DNA of 46,212 bases from Yersinia pekkanenii. GTDB taxonomy: Bacteria; Pseudomonadota; Gammaproteobacteria; Enterobacterales; Enterobacteriaceae. This document shows positions 37,111 to 46,212 of this stretch, one piece after another (positions within the stretch are counted from its first letter, which is position 1; each line of letters starts with the position of its first letter). The notes beneath the pieces are model-generated. The model saw only the letters and a program-made list of their open reading frames with translations, was not told the DNA's origin and searched no databases. The DNA is taken from positions 1 to 46,212 of the forward strand of contig NZ_CQAZ01000037.1 in the NCBI RefSeq assembly GCF_001152565.1, given 5' to 3'. A program made the position numbers and the translations under genes.

Positions 37111-37921
37111 GATAGATAACTCCGTAGACCAAATGATAACTCAGCGGATAATAACCAGACTGGGTGTTGTAAGCCCGTTGCAGTGCCGACAGACGCTGAC
37201 GGCCACTTAATCCGGCCTGGCGTCCATGATGTAAATGCGTGGCACCAATGCTTTGCAGCGAGCGCATAAGGGTAATTACGTCCGGAAACTGCTGTTGATA
37301 CCACTGCGGTGTCAGGGAGTGGCGATAGCCCTGACAGGCCGCACTGATATGCTGAAAGGGAAGAAAATCATTCACATGGCGTTTGCCATCCACCTGCTGC
37401 CACGCCTGCCCCAACTCGTCAAGCGAACCGCCAGCTAAGGTAGAAAACAGAATAATTCCACCAGCGCGAGTCACCCGATATAGCTCCGCCAGTGCCACAG
37501 ATAAATCCGCACACCACTGCACCGCCAGATTGCTGAAGCAAATATCAACGGATTGATCAGCCAGCGGAATATTTTCAATATCAGCCAGCAGATAGTCGTC
37601 GGCTGCCCGCTGTTGACGAGCGTGATCCAACATACCGGCGGCAAAATCCAGTGCCATCACCTGCTTGCCCAACTCCCGCCAACGGCGACTGAAATAGCCG
37701 GTACCGCATCCGGCATCCAGCAGCGCAACGCCGGAATGTTGATAGCCAAGCGCCAGTAAGGTATCACCGGTTTTACGCTGTAAATCTGCCGCCATGTCGT
37801 AACTGCCAGCAGCCCGACTGAATGCAGCGGCAATAGCCGATTTATTAACGAAACTCGGTTTACTAGCAACGATCTGTTTTTCAACCAAAAGTAACTGCGG
37901 ATTTTCAGTGGCAAACGCCAT
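37103..37921 (-). CDS. bioC: Malonyl-ACP O-methyltransferase BioC
   Basis: This 272-residue SAM methyltransferase starts biotin synthesis by methylating malonyl-ACP. The SAM-binding motif [17 protein letters not shown] is near residue 61, and [20 protein letters not shown] and [16 protein letters not shown] are BioC hallmarks. I chose ATG 37921 ([10 protein letters not shown]), which overlaps the end of bioF; ATG 37969 would overlap far more. An additional N-terminal stretch before [18 protein letters not shown] makes it slightly longer than in E. coli. Confidence 0.92.
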   Translation of the reverse strand: MAFATENPQLLLVEKQIVASKPSFVNKSAIAAAFSRAAGSYDMAADLQRKTGDTLLALGYQHSGVALLDAGCGTGYFSRRWRELGKQVMALDFAAGMLDHARQQRAADDYLLADIENIPLADQSVDICFSNLAVQWCADLSVALAELYRVTRAGGIILFSTLAGGSLDELGQAWQQVDGKRHVNDFLPFQHISAACQGYRHSLTPQWYQQQFPDVITLMRSLQSIGATHLHHGRQAGLSGRQRLSALQRAYNTQSGYYPLSYHLVYGVIYRD

Positions 37922-39056
37922 AAAGCCCCTCCAACAACCGGTCAATATCATCACTCTGATGAGCGGCACTCAAGGTAATACGCAATCTGGCCCCCCTCGG
38001 TGGCACGGTCGGTGGGCGCATGGCGGTTACCCATAAACCCGCAGCACGCAATTGCTCCGCCAAAACCAATGTTTGCTGGTTGCCCCCCACCAACAGCGGC
38101 TGAATAGCCGTTTCAGAAACACCTAATTGCAGCGATAAATCTGCCGCACCACAACGAAATTGCGCAATACGTTGCTGAAGCCGCTGACGTAAATCATCAC
38201 CTTGCTGAATACGGACTAATGCGACTTGCAGAGCACAAGCCTGCGCCGGAGGCATCGACGTGCTGTAAATCAGGTGGCGGGCGTATTGCAGCAAGTACTC
38301 GGCAGCTGGCTCCTGACACAATACCGCAGCACCGCTTAAGCCAAATGCTTTGCCAAAAGTGACCACCAGTAGTTCGGGTTTCACCCCTTGCTGCTCACAA
38401 CTGCCACGCCCTTCCTCGCCGCAAACACCAATGCCGTGTGCATCATCTACCAGCAACCAGCCACCGGCAGCCGCGGTCTTTTGCTGTAACGCAACCAGAG
38501 GAGCACTGTCACCATCCATGCTAAACACCCCCTCGGTCACCACCAAGGTCTGGCCCGAGCAAGGCTTATCCAGCAGATTTTGTAGCGAATCAGGTTGATT
38601 ATGGGCAAAACGTCGTAGCTGAGCCGGCGAGTGCGCTGCCGCTTCCAGCAAAGAGGCATGGCTGAGTTTATCGGCCAATATCCGGTCATCTGCCTCGGTT
38701 AACGCCGCCAACACCGCCTGATTGGCAGCGTAGCCGGAGATAAACAACAATGCGCGCGGGTAGCCTAGCCAGTCAGCCAATTGTTGTTCTAATCGGGCGT
38801 GGGGTTGGCTATAGCCAGTAACATGACCAGAACCACCACTGCCGACACCATAGCGTTGCGCCCCCTGCTGCCAGGCGGCAATCACATCAGGATCCTGACT
38901 TAGCCCCAAATAATCATTACTGGAGAAGTTGAGATATTGGCGTTCGCCGGACTGCAACCAGCGCCCGCAGGCCCCCTCATTCACCTGACGGGTCCGGTAG
39001 GCCGAGGCGTCGCGCCGCTGTTGCAGCCCCAGTGCTATCCTACGTTGCCAGCTCAT
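37905..39056 (-). CDS. bioF: 8-amino-7-oxononanoate synthase BioF
   Basis: This 383-residue PLP enzyme condenses pimeloyl thioester with alanine. The text [36 protein letters not shown] and the lysine-containing [16 protein letters not shown] (PLP lysine) are in place. The ATG at 39056 overlaps the bioB stop (TGATG). It is of normal length (E. coli 384). Confidence 0.95.
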   Translation of the reverse strand: MSWQRRIALGLQQRRDASAYRTRQVNEGACGRWLQSGERQYLNFSSNDYLGLSQDPDVIAAWQQGAQRYGVGSGGSGHVTGYSQPHARLEQQLADWLGYPRALLFISGYAANQAVLAALTEADDRILADKLSHASLLEAAAHSPAQLRRFAHNQPDSLQNLLDKPCSGQTLVVTEGVFSMDGDSAPLVALQQKTAAAGGWLLVDDAHGIGVCGEEGRGSCEQQGVKPELLVVTFGKAFGLSGAAVLCQEPAAEYLLQYARHLIYSTSMPPAQACALQVALVRIQQGDDLRQRLQQRIAQFRCGAADLSLQLGVSETAIQPLLVGGNQQTLVLAEQLRAAGLWVTAMRPPTVPPRGARLRITLSAAHQSDDIDRLLEGLYGVCH

Positions 39057-40123
39057 CAGACTACCGCGTTATAAAATTGAACACGCTCGCCAGGCAATGA
39101 ATCACCGTGTAATAGTTGATCGGCCAGCAATTGATCGGCTAATACTTGCTGCCGCTGACGATCCCCGTGTTCGGTGGCCGTCTGCTGTGGATTCAGCCCC
39201 AACTTGCGGAACAGTTGCAGATCGTGATCCTCTTCCGGATTAGGCGTCGTCAGCAATTTACAGCCGTAGAAAATGGAATTAGCCCCCGCCATAAAGCACA
39301 TCGCCTGCGTTTGCTCATTCATTTGCTCGCGACCGGCAGATAACCGCACGTAAGAAGTCGGCATCATGATACGGGCCACCGCAATGGTGCGGATAAACTC
39401 AAAAGCATCCACATCTTCGTTATTTTCCAATGGGGTACCTTTCACCTTAACCAACATATTGATCGGCACACTTTCAGGTGGCTTGGGTAAATTCGCCAGT
39501 TGTACCAGTAATCCGGCCCTGTCACGCACGGTTTCCCCCAGCCCGACAATCCCGCCGGAACACACTTTGATACCGGCATCACGCACTTCGCTTAAAGTGT
39601 CCAGCCGCTCTTGATAGCTGCGCGTGGTAATAATGCTGCCGTAGAATTCCGGCGAGGTATCCAGATTGTGGTTGTAATAATCCAGCCCCGCCTCTGCCAG
39701 CCGGTGAGCTTGCTGTTTATCCAGCATCCCTAGCGTCATACAGGTTTCCAGGCCCATGGCCTTAACACCCTCGACCATTTTCTCCAAATAGGGCATGTCC
39801 CGCTCATGAGGATTCTTCCACGCGGCTCCCATACAAAAACGGGTTGAACCGGCTGTTTTGGCTTTTTTTGCTGATTCCAACACCTGCTCAACCTGCATTA
39901 GGCGCTCACTGTCTAACCCGGTTTTGTAACGCGAACTCTGCGGGCAATATTTGCAGTCCTCCGGGCAGGCACCGGTTTTAATCGATAACAAGGTACTCAC
40001 TTGCACCTGAAGCGGATCAAAATTCTGGCGATGAATACACTGTGCTTCAAACAATAAATCCAGCAGTGGTTTTTCAAACAGGGCCAGGGCTTGCCCGACT
40101 GTCCAGCGAATATAATTTGCCAT
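39056..40123 (-). CDS. bioB: Biotin synthase BioB
   Basis: This 355-residue radical-SAM enzyme inserts sulfur into dethiobiotin. The cluster motif is [17 protein letters not shown] near residue 54, then [19 protein letters not shown] and [12 protein letters not shown] as in known BioB. GGAG precedes the ATG. It is first in bioBFCD, divergent from bioA across a BirA operator. The C-terminus contains a small DQLLADQLL duplication. Confidence 0.96.
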   Translation of the reverse strand: MANYIRWTVGQALALFEKPLLDLLFEAQCIHRQNFDPLQVQVSTLLSIKTGACPEDCKYCPQSSRYKTGLDSERLMQVEQVLESAKKAKTAGSTRFCMGAAWKNPHERDMPYLEKMVEGVKAMGLETCMTLGMLDKQQAHRLAEAGLDYYNHNLDTSPEFYGSIITTRSYQERLDTLSEVRDAGIKVCSGGIVGLGETVRDRAGLLVQLANLPKPPESVPINMLVKVKGTPLENNEDVDAFEFIRTIAVARIMMPTSYVRLSAGREQMNEQTQAMCFMAGANSIFYGCKLLTTPNPEEDHDLQLFRKLGLNPQQTATEHGDRQRQQVLADQLLADQLLHGDSLPGERVQFYNAVV

Positions 40124-40179
40124 TGTGGCTTCTCCAATGAAGAGAAAAAAGTTTCGTCAGTGTAAATAAACTCGCTATA

Positions 40180-40213
40180 CTGTCAACCATTCTTGTAATG
40201 AATTGGTTTACCA
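40180..40213. promoter_or_regulatory. BirA operator between bioA and bioB
   Basis: The arms CTGTCAACC (40180-40188) and GGTTTACCA (40205-40213) lie 16 bases apart, matching the TTGTAAACC-N16-GGTTTACAA type of BirA site with three changes. It sits in the 99-base divergent promoter region, as in E. coli, so biotin-BirA repression of both arms is likely. Confidence 0.75.
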
Positions 40214-40222
40214 TAGATTCTA

Positions 40223-41500
40223 ATGACACCTTCTGACCTGACTTTTGATCAACACCATATCTGGCACCCCTACACCTCGATGACGGCCCCTCTTCCCTGT
40301 TATCCGGTGGTTGCCGCCGCCGGTGTTGAACTACAACTGGCAGATGGTCGGCGTCTGATCGACGGGATGTCATCGTGGTGGGCGGCTATTCATGGTTATA
40401 ACCATCCGGCACTGAATCAGGCGGTGCATCAGCAGTTGGATAAAATGTCACATGTGATGTTTGGCGGAATTACCCATCCCCCCGCAGTGGATCTCTGCAA
40501 ACAGCTCATCGCCATGACGCCACCCGCCTTAGAATGTGTATTTTTAGCGGATTCAGGCTCGGTGGCGGTAGAAGTTGCGCTGAAAATGGCACTGCAATAC
40601 TGGCAAGCTAAAGGGCAACCCCGGCAACGAATACTGACGTTACGCCATGGCTACCATGGTGATACTTTCGGCGCGATGTCAGTTTGTGATCCTCAGAATT
40701 CAATGCACAATTTGTATCAGGGTTATTTAGCCGAAAATCTGTTTGCCACTGCACCACAATGCCGCTTCGACAGCGCGTGGGATCCTGAAGATATCGCTGA
40801 TTTTGCCGCGCTGATGGCGCAACACTCAGGTGAGATTGCGGCCGTGATCCTCGAGCCGATAGTACAAGGCGCTGGCGGGATGAGAATTTATCACCCCGCC
40901 TATCTACGTGAGGTCAGAGCGCTGTGCTCTCAGCATCAAATTTTGTTGATTGCCGATGAAATCGCCACCGGTTTTGGCCGCACCGGAAAACTTTTTGCCT
41001 GCGAACACGCGCAAGTCGTGCCCGATATTCTCTGCCTGGGTAAGGCGCTCACCGGCGGTTATCTGACCTTATCTGCCACACTGACCACCCGCAAAGTCGC
41101 AGAAACCATCAGTAACGGTGATGCCAAGTGCTTTATGCATGGCCCGACCTTTATGGCAAATCCATTAGCCTGCGCGGTGGCTGCAGCCAACCTGAGTTTA
41201 TTGGCAGAAAATTATTGGCAACAACAGGTTGCTGCTATAGAAAATCAATTGAAACACGCTTTGCTGCCACTGATAGAGCACAGCACAGTGGCTGATGTAC
41301 GGGTGTTGGGGGCCATCGGGGTGGTGGAAATGAAAGAACCGGTTAATGTTGCTGATTTACAACGTAGTTTTGTCGAACACGGGGTGTGGATCAGGCCCTT
41401 TGGTAAACTGATTTACCTGATGCCACCTTATATTATCTCGCCACCAGCATTGGCCCAACTGACCGATGCCGTCGCGTCTGCGGTGGTGAGCCGCCTTTAG
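40223..41500 (+). CDS. bioA: Adenosylmethionine-8-amino-7-oxononanoate aminotransferase
   Basis: This 425-residue PLP aminotransferase makes DAPA using SAM as amino donor. IWHPYTSM near residue 12 and [17 protein letters not shown] are typical. The PLP site contains [33 protein letters not shown], and the PLP lysine in [17 protein letters not shown]. The ribosome site is weak. It is divergent from bioBFCD. Confidence 0.95.
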   Translation: MTPSDLTFDQHHIWHPYTSMTAPLPCYPVVAAAGVELQLADGRRLIDGMSSWWAAIHGYNHPALNQAVHQQLDKMSHVMFGGITHPPAVDLCKQLIAMTPPALECVFLADSGSVAVEVALKMALQYWQAKGQPRQRILTLRHGYHGDTFGAMSVCDPQNSMHNLYQGYLAENLFATAPQCRFDSAWDPEDIADFAALMAQHSGEIAAVILEPIVQGAGGMRIYHPAYLREVRALCSQHQILLIADEIATGFGRTGKLFACEHAQVVPDILCLGKALTGGYLTLSATLTTRKVAETISNGDAKCFMHGPTFMANPLACAVAAANLSLLAENYWQQQVAAIENQLKHALLPLIEHSTVADVRVLGAIGVVEMKEPVNVADLQRSFVEHGVWIRPFGKLIYLMPPYIISPPALAQLTDAVASAVVSRL

Positions 41501-41548
41501 CTTTACGCCAAGACTTGCAGGCCAGAACTTTGATTGCTACTTGATATG

Positions 41549-41571
41549 AAAACGGCCCTTTCGGGCCGTTT
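41549..41571. terminator. Bidirectional terminator between bioA and pgl
   Basis: AAACGGCCC and GGGCCGTTT pair around TTTC. It is followed by TACT on the plus side and by TTC on the minus side after TTTT, so both convergent genes can use it. It lies 11 bases from the pgl stop. Confidence 0.8.
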
Positions 41572-41581
41572 ACTGAATCAT

Positions 41582-42583
41582 TTATGCGCTTGGCATACCG
41601 ATACTGACCCACATTGGGCCTTTCCCTACCGGATAACGATTTAGCGCTGTCAGTTCGCCGCTATTCTGATCGATACGATACACTTCAATATGATCAGATT
41701 TCTGGCCGGAGGAAATCAGGAAGTTGCCGCTGTGGTCAATATTAAAACCGCGCGGTTGCGCTTCCGTCAGATGATGCCCTACCAACGCAATTTCACGTCC
41801 ATCTTCAGATACACTGAAAATACCCAGCAGATTGGCAGTGCGATCACTGATATACAAATGGCGACCATTTGGCGTGATATGGATATCAGCCGCCCAACAG
41901 GTACCGGTAAAATCAGCAGGCATGGCATCCAATGTCTGCACTAATTGGTATTCCTGCCCGTTATTGCTGATTTGATACACATCTACTGAACTATTCAGCT
42001 CGTTCACGCAATAAGCGACTCGCTGATTCGGGTGGAACGCCATATGACGCGGCCCCGCCCCTGCGGCAACCCGAACATCTGCCTGCGCATGTGGTGTCAA
42101 TTTTCCCTCAATACTCAAATCAAATAACCGCACGTTGTCTTCTTTCAGGCACGGCACCAATAAGATCTGGTTAGTCGGGTCAATATTCGCCGAGTGGGGT
42201 GCGGGCAAATCATTCAGTTGCTGAATAGGGGCCTGTACGACACCATGCTCATCAATTGGGCTGACGCTGACACAATTGAAACTGTAAGAAGCAGAGAACA
42301 GGAAACGGCCTTGTAAATCAGTGCCAATATGGGTTGGGCTACCCGGTAGGGGGGCCATACCGGCAGCAGTCAATGTGCCATCGTCGCTAATGTTGTAGCT
42401 GATAATACCAAATTCAGGGCGCACCCCGACATACAGATGGCGCTGATTTGGGTTGATTGTCATCGGCTGCACCTGACCCGGTACTGCCACCGTTTGCAGT
42501 AACGTTAATGCACCGGCGGGATCTAATTGCCAGACATGAATTTGTTGACTGTCTGGGCTTGCTACGTAAACCACTTGCTTCAT
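41582..42583 (-). CDS. pgl: 6-phosphogluconolactonase (Pgl/YbhE)
   Basis: This 333-residue seven-bladed beta-propeller hydrolyses 6-phosphogluconolactone in the oxidative pentose phosphate pathway. Characteristic blades include [40 protein letters not shown] and [20 protein letters not shown], near which the active-site arginine and histidine lie. GGAGTAGAG precedes the ATG. The length agrees with E. coli Pgl (331). Confidence 0.95.
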   Translation of the reverse strand: MKQVVYVASPDSQQIHVWQLDPAGALTLLQTVAVPGQVQPMTINPNQRHLYVGVRPEFGIISYNISDDGTLTAAGMAPLPGSPTHIGTDLQGRFLFSASYSFNCVSVSPIDEHGVVQAPIQQLNDLPAPHSANIDPTNQILLVPCLKEDNVRLFDLSIEGKLTPHAQADVRVAAGAGPRHMAFHPNQRVAYCVNELNSSVDVYQISNNGQEYQLVQTLDAMPADFTGTCWAADIHITPNGRHLYISDRTANLLGIFSVSEDGREIALVGHHLTEAQPRGFNIDHSGNFLISSGQKSDHIEVYRIDQNSGELTALNRYPVGKGPMWVSIGMPSA

Positions 42584-42877
42584 CTCTACTCCTTAGTCGA
42601 ACCTGTTGGGCAATACTGTTTCGCCGAGTTTGTCTGACTCACCAAATTCGACCTCAACCAAATATCAATTAGTAACGGGCTATTTTAGCTTAGCTTACCT
42701 GACAATGCTGACATAACAACTGGCAGACCTCGCGCGGTTTACATCTTATCCTGCTTATTGTTAGCTGATTATGCTACCCACTCCCAAGCCTGGTTTAATC
42801 AATCCACTATCCGGTGTACCATCAGAAAATAATATTCAAACATACTATTTATACCTTTTAATAAAACTGGGGCTGCC

Positions 42878-43624
42878 ATGACATATCGCATAATTGCACT
42901 GGATCTGGACGGAACACTACTGGACCACAAGAAACGTATTCTGCCTGAATCCTTGTCCGCACTGGCACAAGCACGTGCTGAAGGCATTCAAGTGGTGGTG
43001 GTCACTGGCCGCCATCATGTTGCTATTCACCCGTTTTATCAGGTATTAGAACTGGATACTCCCGCCATTTGCTGTAACGGCACCTATCTCTATGATTATC
43101 ATGCTAAAAAAGTGCTGGATTCAAACCCATTGCAACCTCAGCAAGCTGTTCAGGTGTTGCAGTTGCTGGAACAAAGCGGTATCCACGGGCTGATGTATGT
43201 CGATGACGCCATGCTTTACCAGCAAACCAGCGGGCATGTAGTTCGCTCCCTCGGTTGGGCCGAGTCATTACCCCCGGCCCAGCGCCCAACACTGCTCCAG
43301 GTCGATAGCTTGTTCGATGCCGCCCACCGTGCTAGCGCCATTTGGAAATTTGCGACTTCCCACGCAGATATCGAGCAACTAAAAGCATTTGCAACCCGGG
43401 TTGAAGATGAGATGGGACTGGCCTGCGAATGGTCATGGCATGATCAGGTGGATATCGCGCAGACGGGCAACAGCAAAGGGAAGCGCCTACAGCAATGGGT
43501 TGAATCTCAAGGGGTGGCGATGGGCAACAGCGCTGATGCCATCAAGCAACGGGCTGATCTGGTCATTGCCGATAACGAACAGCCGGGCATTGCCGCAGTT
43601 ATCCGTCAGCATGTATTGGCTTGA
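42878..43624 (+). CDS. ybhA: HAD phosphatase YbhA with internal deletion
   Basis: This 248-residue Cof-type HAD protein corresponds to E. coli YbhA (pyridoxal phosphate phosphatase; 272 residues). Motif I ALDLDGTLLD, motif II VVVVTGRH and the motif III lysine in GNSKGKRLQQWV are present. The text then goes from WVESQG directly to VAMGNSADAIKQRADLVIAD. The segment that in YbhA carries motif IV (GDNFND, metal-binding) and the following SMLEAAG loop, about 25 residues, is missing in frame. Phosphatase activity is therefore doubtful; a pseudogene-like state is possible. It lies between pgl and modC as in E. coli. Confidence 0.9.
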   Translation: MTYRIIALDLDGTLLDHKKRILPESLSALAQARAEGIQVVVVTGRHHVAIHPFYQVLELDTPAICCNGTYLYDYHAKKVLDSNPLQPQQAVQVLQLLEQSGIHGLMYVDDAMLYQQTSGHVVRSLGWAESLPPAQRPTLLQVDSLFDAAHRASAIWKFATSHADIEQLKAFATRVEDEMGLACEWSWHDQVDIAQTGNSKGKRLQQWVESQGVAMGNSADAIKQRADLVIADNEQPGIAAVIRQHVLA

Positions 43625-43635
43625 TAGTTAAGCCG

Positions 43636-43656
43636 AAAAAAACGCCTTGGTGGCGG
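43636..43656 (-). terminator. Short terminator after modC
   Basis: Minus strand CGCC-ACCAA-GGCG followed by TTTTTTT (43636-43642). It is next to the second miniature element. Confidence 0.55.
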
Positions 43657-43662
43657 GCGCTT

Positions 43663-43793
43663 CAGACTGCTGACAAAGTTAAATGAAGGAGGATCGTGCC
43701 GTTGGGGTCGTAGTGGCGTAAGCCACCGGAGTGCCCCTAGGTGCGGTAAATCCTTCACTCACAGGGCGATAAATAGCTTTGTCATTAACCTCA
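43663..43793. repeat. Miniature palindromic element, copy 2 (131 bases)
   Basis: This has the same ends as 27646-27811: CAGACTGCTGACAAA at the left and CTTTGTCATTAACCTCA at the right. The core is different and shorter: ATGAAGGA and TCCTTCA arms surround a GTGGCGTAAGCCAC hairpin. It lies between ybhA and modC. No clear flanking duplication is seen, only loosely similar AAACGCC text on both sides. Confidence 0.65.
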
Positions 43794-43832
43794 AACGCCT
43801 CGATGACTGGCAGATTAACCTATTGATAATAC

Positions 43833-44897
43833 TTAATTTTTACGATTAAACGACACGCTTTTTATCTGCGCGTAAACCCACTGACCGGGTTTCAGACCTA
43901 GCTCATCTCGCGCCCAGGGGGTAATCCGCGCCCATAGCCATTGATCGCCAACCGCCAGTTTGACATCAATCTGCCCATCAATTTCAAGGCATTCGCTTAT
44001 TTTTACCGGCAAAATATTGCGGATACTGCTGCTTTGCGGCGGCTGCAATACCAGAGAGACATCCGCCGCGTTAATCCGGATACGCATTGAGTTACCCTCT
44101 TGCCCATCCAGCTTACCCACCCACAACCGCTGATCACCTAACGCCAATGCCGTCATCGCATAACGGTCATGGTGACCAATCACACTCACCCGCAATATGC
44201 TGCTTGGTTCTTCCCGCTGTAACCACGGACGCAGTGCACTGCTGGCCCACACGTCCTCCAGCCCACCGACGGCCCGAACTTTACCGGCATCCATCACCAC
44301 CACGTGATCCGCCAGACGCAAAATCTCGTCCATGCTGTGGCTGACATACAATATCGGGGTGTTGACATCTTGCGCCAACCGCTCCAGATAAGGCAGCAGT
44401 TCACGTTTACGCGGCAAATCCAGTGAGGCCAATGGCTCATCCATCAACAGCAATTCAGGGGCGGTCAATAAGGCACGACCAATAGCAACACGCTGTTTCT
44501 CACCACCAGACAGGGTCAGTGGAAAACGGCTTAATAACGGCTCGATGCCAAGCAGGCCGACAATAGTATCGAACTGCCCGCACATTGATTGGGCCATGCC
44601 GTACTGCAAGTTACCCCGCACCCGATAATGGGGGAATAAGCGCGCATCTTGAAACACATAGCCGACTTTGCGTTTTTCCGGCGGTAGATAGATTTTACGC
44701 TCTGCATCCACTAGCACCCGGCCATTGAGCACCACTCGGCCTTGCTGCGGGCGGGTCAGGCCACCAATCACATTGATCAACGAGGTTTTACCGGCACCCG
44801 ACAAACCAAAAATCGCGGTAATACCCTGCGCCGGTAAATCCGTGGCAACGTGCAGATGTAAATCGCCCAGTTGTTGACTGAAATCCAGCTCTAGCAT
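43833..44897 (-). CDS. modC: Molybdate ABC transporter ATP-binding protein ModC
   Basis: This 354-residue ATPase has Walker [10 protein letters not shown] near residue 31, signature [17 protein letters not shown], Walker [13 protein letters not shown] and the switch histidine [10 protein letters not shown]-terminal MOP/TOBE domain (about 290-354) with [20 protein letters not shown] probably binds molybdate for feedback inhibition. It overlaps the modB end by seven bases. Full length. Confidence 0.95.
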   Translation of the reverse strand: MLELDFSQQLGDLHLHVATDLPAQGITAIFGLSGAGKTSLINVIGGLTRPQQGRVVLNGRVLVDAERKIYLPPEKRKVGYVFQDARLFPHYRVRGNLQYGMAQSMCGQFDTIVGLLGIEPLLSRFPLTLSGGEKQRVAIGRALLTAPELLLMDEPLASLDLPRKRELLPYLERLAQDVNTPILYVSHSMDEILRLADHVVVMDAGKVRAVGGLEDVWASSALRPWLQREEPSSILRVSVIGHHDRYAMTALALGDQRLWVGKLDGQEGNSMRIRINAADVSLVLQPPQSSSIRNILPVKISECLEIDGQIDVKLAVGDQWLWARITPWARDELGLKPGQWVYAQIKSVSFNRKN

Positions 44898-45589
44898 GGG
44901 ACCCCCATGCGCTTTTTACCCCAGCGGGCCAGCCACTCGGATAGCAGCAATGAAACCAACGACAGAATAATGGCGATGACGCACAAGCGCGCAGCAGCGG
45001 CTTCAGCGCCGGGAGTTTCAATCAATGTGTACATTGCCAGTGGAATAGTGCGGGTTTGGCCGGGGATGTTGGAAACGAAGGTGATAGTCGCACCGAATTC
45101 CCCCAAAGAACGGGCAAACGACAGAACCGTACCGGCAATCACGCCGGGTAAAGAAAGCGGCAGCGTAATGGTGAAGAACACTCGCCACGGGTTCGCGCCC
45201 AGCGTCCGAGCCGCCAGTTCCAGACGGGTATCGACCGCTTCCAGCGCCAGCCGGATCGCCCTGACCATCAGCGGGAAGGCAACCACCGCCGAGGCCAACG
45301 CCGCGCCGCGCCAACTAAAACTGAAATTGATACCAAACCAGCTATAAAGCCACTCACCGATAAAACCACGCCGGCCCATACTGACCAGCAACAAATAGCC
45401 AATCACCACCGGCGGCAGCACCAGTGGCAAGTGAATAATACTGTCTAACAACGATTTCCCAGGGAAACGGCAACGCACTAAAATCCATGCCATTAAAATG
45501 CCTAATGGCAAACTGCACACCACCGCCACCGAGGAAACCTTCAGACTAAGAATAATTGCCTGCCACTCATACTCGCTCAGAATAGCCAT
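44891..45589 (-). CDS. modB: Molybdate ABC transporter permease ModB
   Basis: This 232-residue inner-membrane permease has five hydrophobic segments and the permease loop [20 protein letters not shown] near residues 130-149. The ModB hallmark [20 protein letters not shown] follows. It begins [14 protein letters not shown] as in ModB. It is normally preceded by modA, but here the upstream DNA does not hold modA. A strong ribosome site is not seen before the ATG. Confidence 0.95.
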   Translation of the reverse strand: MAILSEYEWQAIILSLKVSSVAVVCSLPLGILMAWILVRCRFPGKSLLDSIIHLPLVLPPVVIGYLLLVSMGRRGFIGEWLYSWFGINFSFSWRGAALASAVVAFPLMVRAIRLALEAVDTRLELAARTLGANPWRVFFTITLPLSLPGVIAGTVLSFARSLGEFGATITFVSNIPGQTRTIPLAMYTLIETPGAEAAAARLCVIAIILSLVSLLLSEWLARWGKKRMGVPC

Positions 45590-45804
45590 AAGTGTAATTA
45601 ACCCATTGAATTTTATGTTATTTTTGTTTGTATGTTGTATTTTTTATCCGGTTCGTTATCCGGTTTATTGTTCACTGCTAAGGTTTGAGTGTATCCACCA
45701 GTGCAGATCATTATAAAAGGATAGGAGTTGAAGTGAAGAAGTAAATATTTGGTATCTTATCGATCGGTGTTCGTAAAAACAGATTGAACTCCCCAATCAA
45801 AATA
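45590..45804. other. Upstream region of modB, no modA
   Basis: About 215 AT-rich bases between modB and the LexA box. Minus-strand reading shows no ModA residues. No clear ModE palindrome was found; a possible ATAACGA half is at 45649-45655. Confidence 0.5.
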
Positions 45805-45820
45805 CTGTATAAATAACCAG
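45805..45820. promoter_or_regulatory. LexA (SOS) box of the dinI-family pair
   Basis: CTGTATAAATAACCAG has CTG-N10-CAG with an AT-rich core. It is flanked by TA and TT in close agreement with the enterobacterial SOS box. It lies 23 bases before the first dinI-type ATG. Confidence 0.85.
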
Positions 45821-45842
45821 TTAGTTAATGAGGTGCAAAATC

Positions 45843-46085
45843 ATGAAAGTTGAACTGGTTTACGATAAGCGAAATGTAAAAGATATACCGGGTGCCAATG
45901 ACTTGATCCTGGCTGAACTAACCAAGCGCGTGCATCGCATCTTCCCTAAAGCTGAGGTCAAAGTTAAGCCTATGCAAGCGAACGGCATCAACACGGACGC
46001 GAGTAAAAGTGAGAAGGCCACCCTCAATCGACTGGTTGAAGAGATGTTTGATGAGGCTGAATACTGGCTGGTTATCGATATTTAA
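45843..46085 (+). CDS. DinI-family SOS protein, first of tandem
   Basis: This 80-residue acidic-ended protein begins MKVELVYDKRNVKDIPGAND and ends WLVIDI, with a helix EKATLNRLVEEMFDEAEYW matching the C-terminal acidic helix of DinI-type RecA modulators. An ATG at 45828 is also in frame, but the ATG at 45843 has GAGG nine bases upstream. A LexA box precedes it. DinI proteins bind RecA filaments and tune SOS; the exact action of this copy is inferred. Confidence 0.8.
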   Translation: MKVELVYDKRNVKDIPGANDLILAELTKRVHRIFPKAEVKVKPMQANGINTDASKSEKATLNRLVEEMFDEAEYWLVIDI

Positions 46086-46098
46086 CTGAGGGGGATTT

Positions 46099-46212
46099 AT
46101 GCTGCGTATCGAAGTGACGATAGACAAGCTGAACGCGAAGAGTTTTCCGGTTGGCTACACCAATGCACTTACGGAAGAATTGACGAATCGCCTCAGTCGT
46201 AAGTTTGGCGAG
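46099..46212 (+). CDS. dinI: DinI-like protein, second of tandem, cut by the window end
   Basis: This gene starts 13 bases after the first dinI-type stop, after GAGGGGG. The 38 visible residues, MLRIEVTIDKLNAKSFPVGY and TNALTEELTNRLSRKFGE, follow the DinI opening (RIEVTI, ALTEEL..R). It is probably the true dinI orthologue. It would be co-transcribed with the first gene from the LexA-controlled promoter. The rest lies outside the window. Confidence 0.75.
   Translation, partial: MLRIEVTIDKLNAKSFPVGYTNALTEELTNRLSRKFGE

Noticed and set aside
40124-40222. Lambda-type attachment site near the bio genes
   Set aside because: The E. coli lambda site lies between gal and bio, but no matching core sequence or integration scar was recognised here.
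45640-45670. ModE operator before modB
   Set aside because: Only a single ATAACGA-like half can be seen; no second half at the proper distance.
45843-46212. Prophage edge at the right end
   Set aside because: DinI-family genes occur in phages, but no integrase, att site or other phage gene is visible in the window.

Overview
The window looks like chromosomal DNA of a Yersinia species or a very close relative. The G+C content is moderate, and gene content and order are enterobacterial. The class IV adenylate cyclase (15302-15841) closely resembles, from memory, the structurally characterised Yersinia pestis enzyme but is not identical, so a non-pestis Yersinia is likely. Two miniature palindromic repeats with shared ends also fit this genus. 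All product names rest on reading the translated sequences; no database search was run.

Layout, left block (about 1-20.6 kb). First comes a broken PhnD-like binding-protein fragment, then the osmoprotectant ABC transporter operon osmF-yehY-yehX-yehW (minus strand) and a desaturase remnant. Next are sseA and a complete urea ABC transporter operon urtABCDE (minus strand), with a good candidate sigma-54 promoter and an NtrC-like site. These are followed by yehS, a GlsB/YeaQ-type membrane protein, a suppressor-of-fused-like protein, yajD, cyaB, dld, pbpG, a 58-residue membrane protein and dusC. Much of this matches the E. coli region near 48 min (yeh, dld, pbpG, dusC) with extra genes inserted.

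Right block (about 20.7-46.2 kb). This matches the E. coli 17-min region: rhlE, ybhGFSR, ybhL, moaACDE with a Moco riboswitch, ybhK, uvrB, bioDCFB/bioA around a BirA operator, pgl, ybhA and modBC. Differences from E. coli are the absence of a cecR-like regulator next to ybhG, no moaB, an orphan UrtE-like ATPase between bioD and uvrB, a shortened ybhA, and no modA before modB. In place of modA is a LexA-box-controlled tandem of dinI-family genes that runs off the window.

Most of the window is ordinary housekeeping DNA. The points most worth a second look are: (1) ybhA, which lacks about 25 residues including the metal-binding GDxxxD motif; (2) the orphan UrtE-like ATPase with a damaged ABC signature; (3) a perfect CRP half-site pair between an adenylate cyclase gene and dld; (4) two terminator-associated miniature elements with the same ends but unrelated cores; (5) the NtrC/sigma-54 architecture before urtA; and (6) the SOS-controlled dinI-type pair where modA would be expected. 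I did not find a clearly new multi-gene system, CRISPR array, tRNA, rRNA or insertion sequence.
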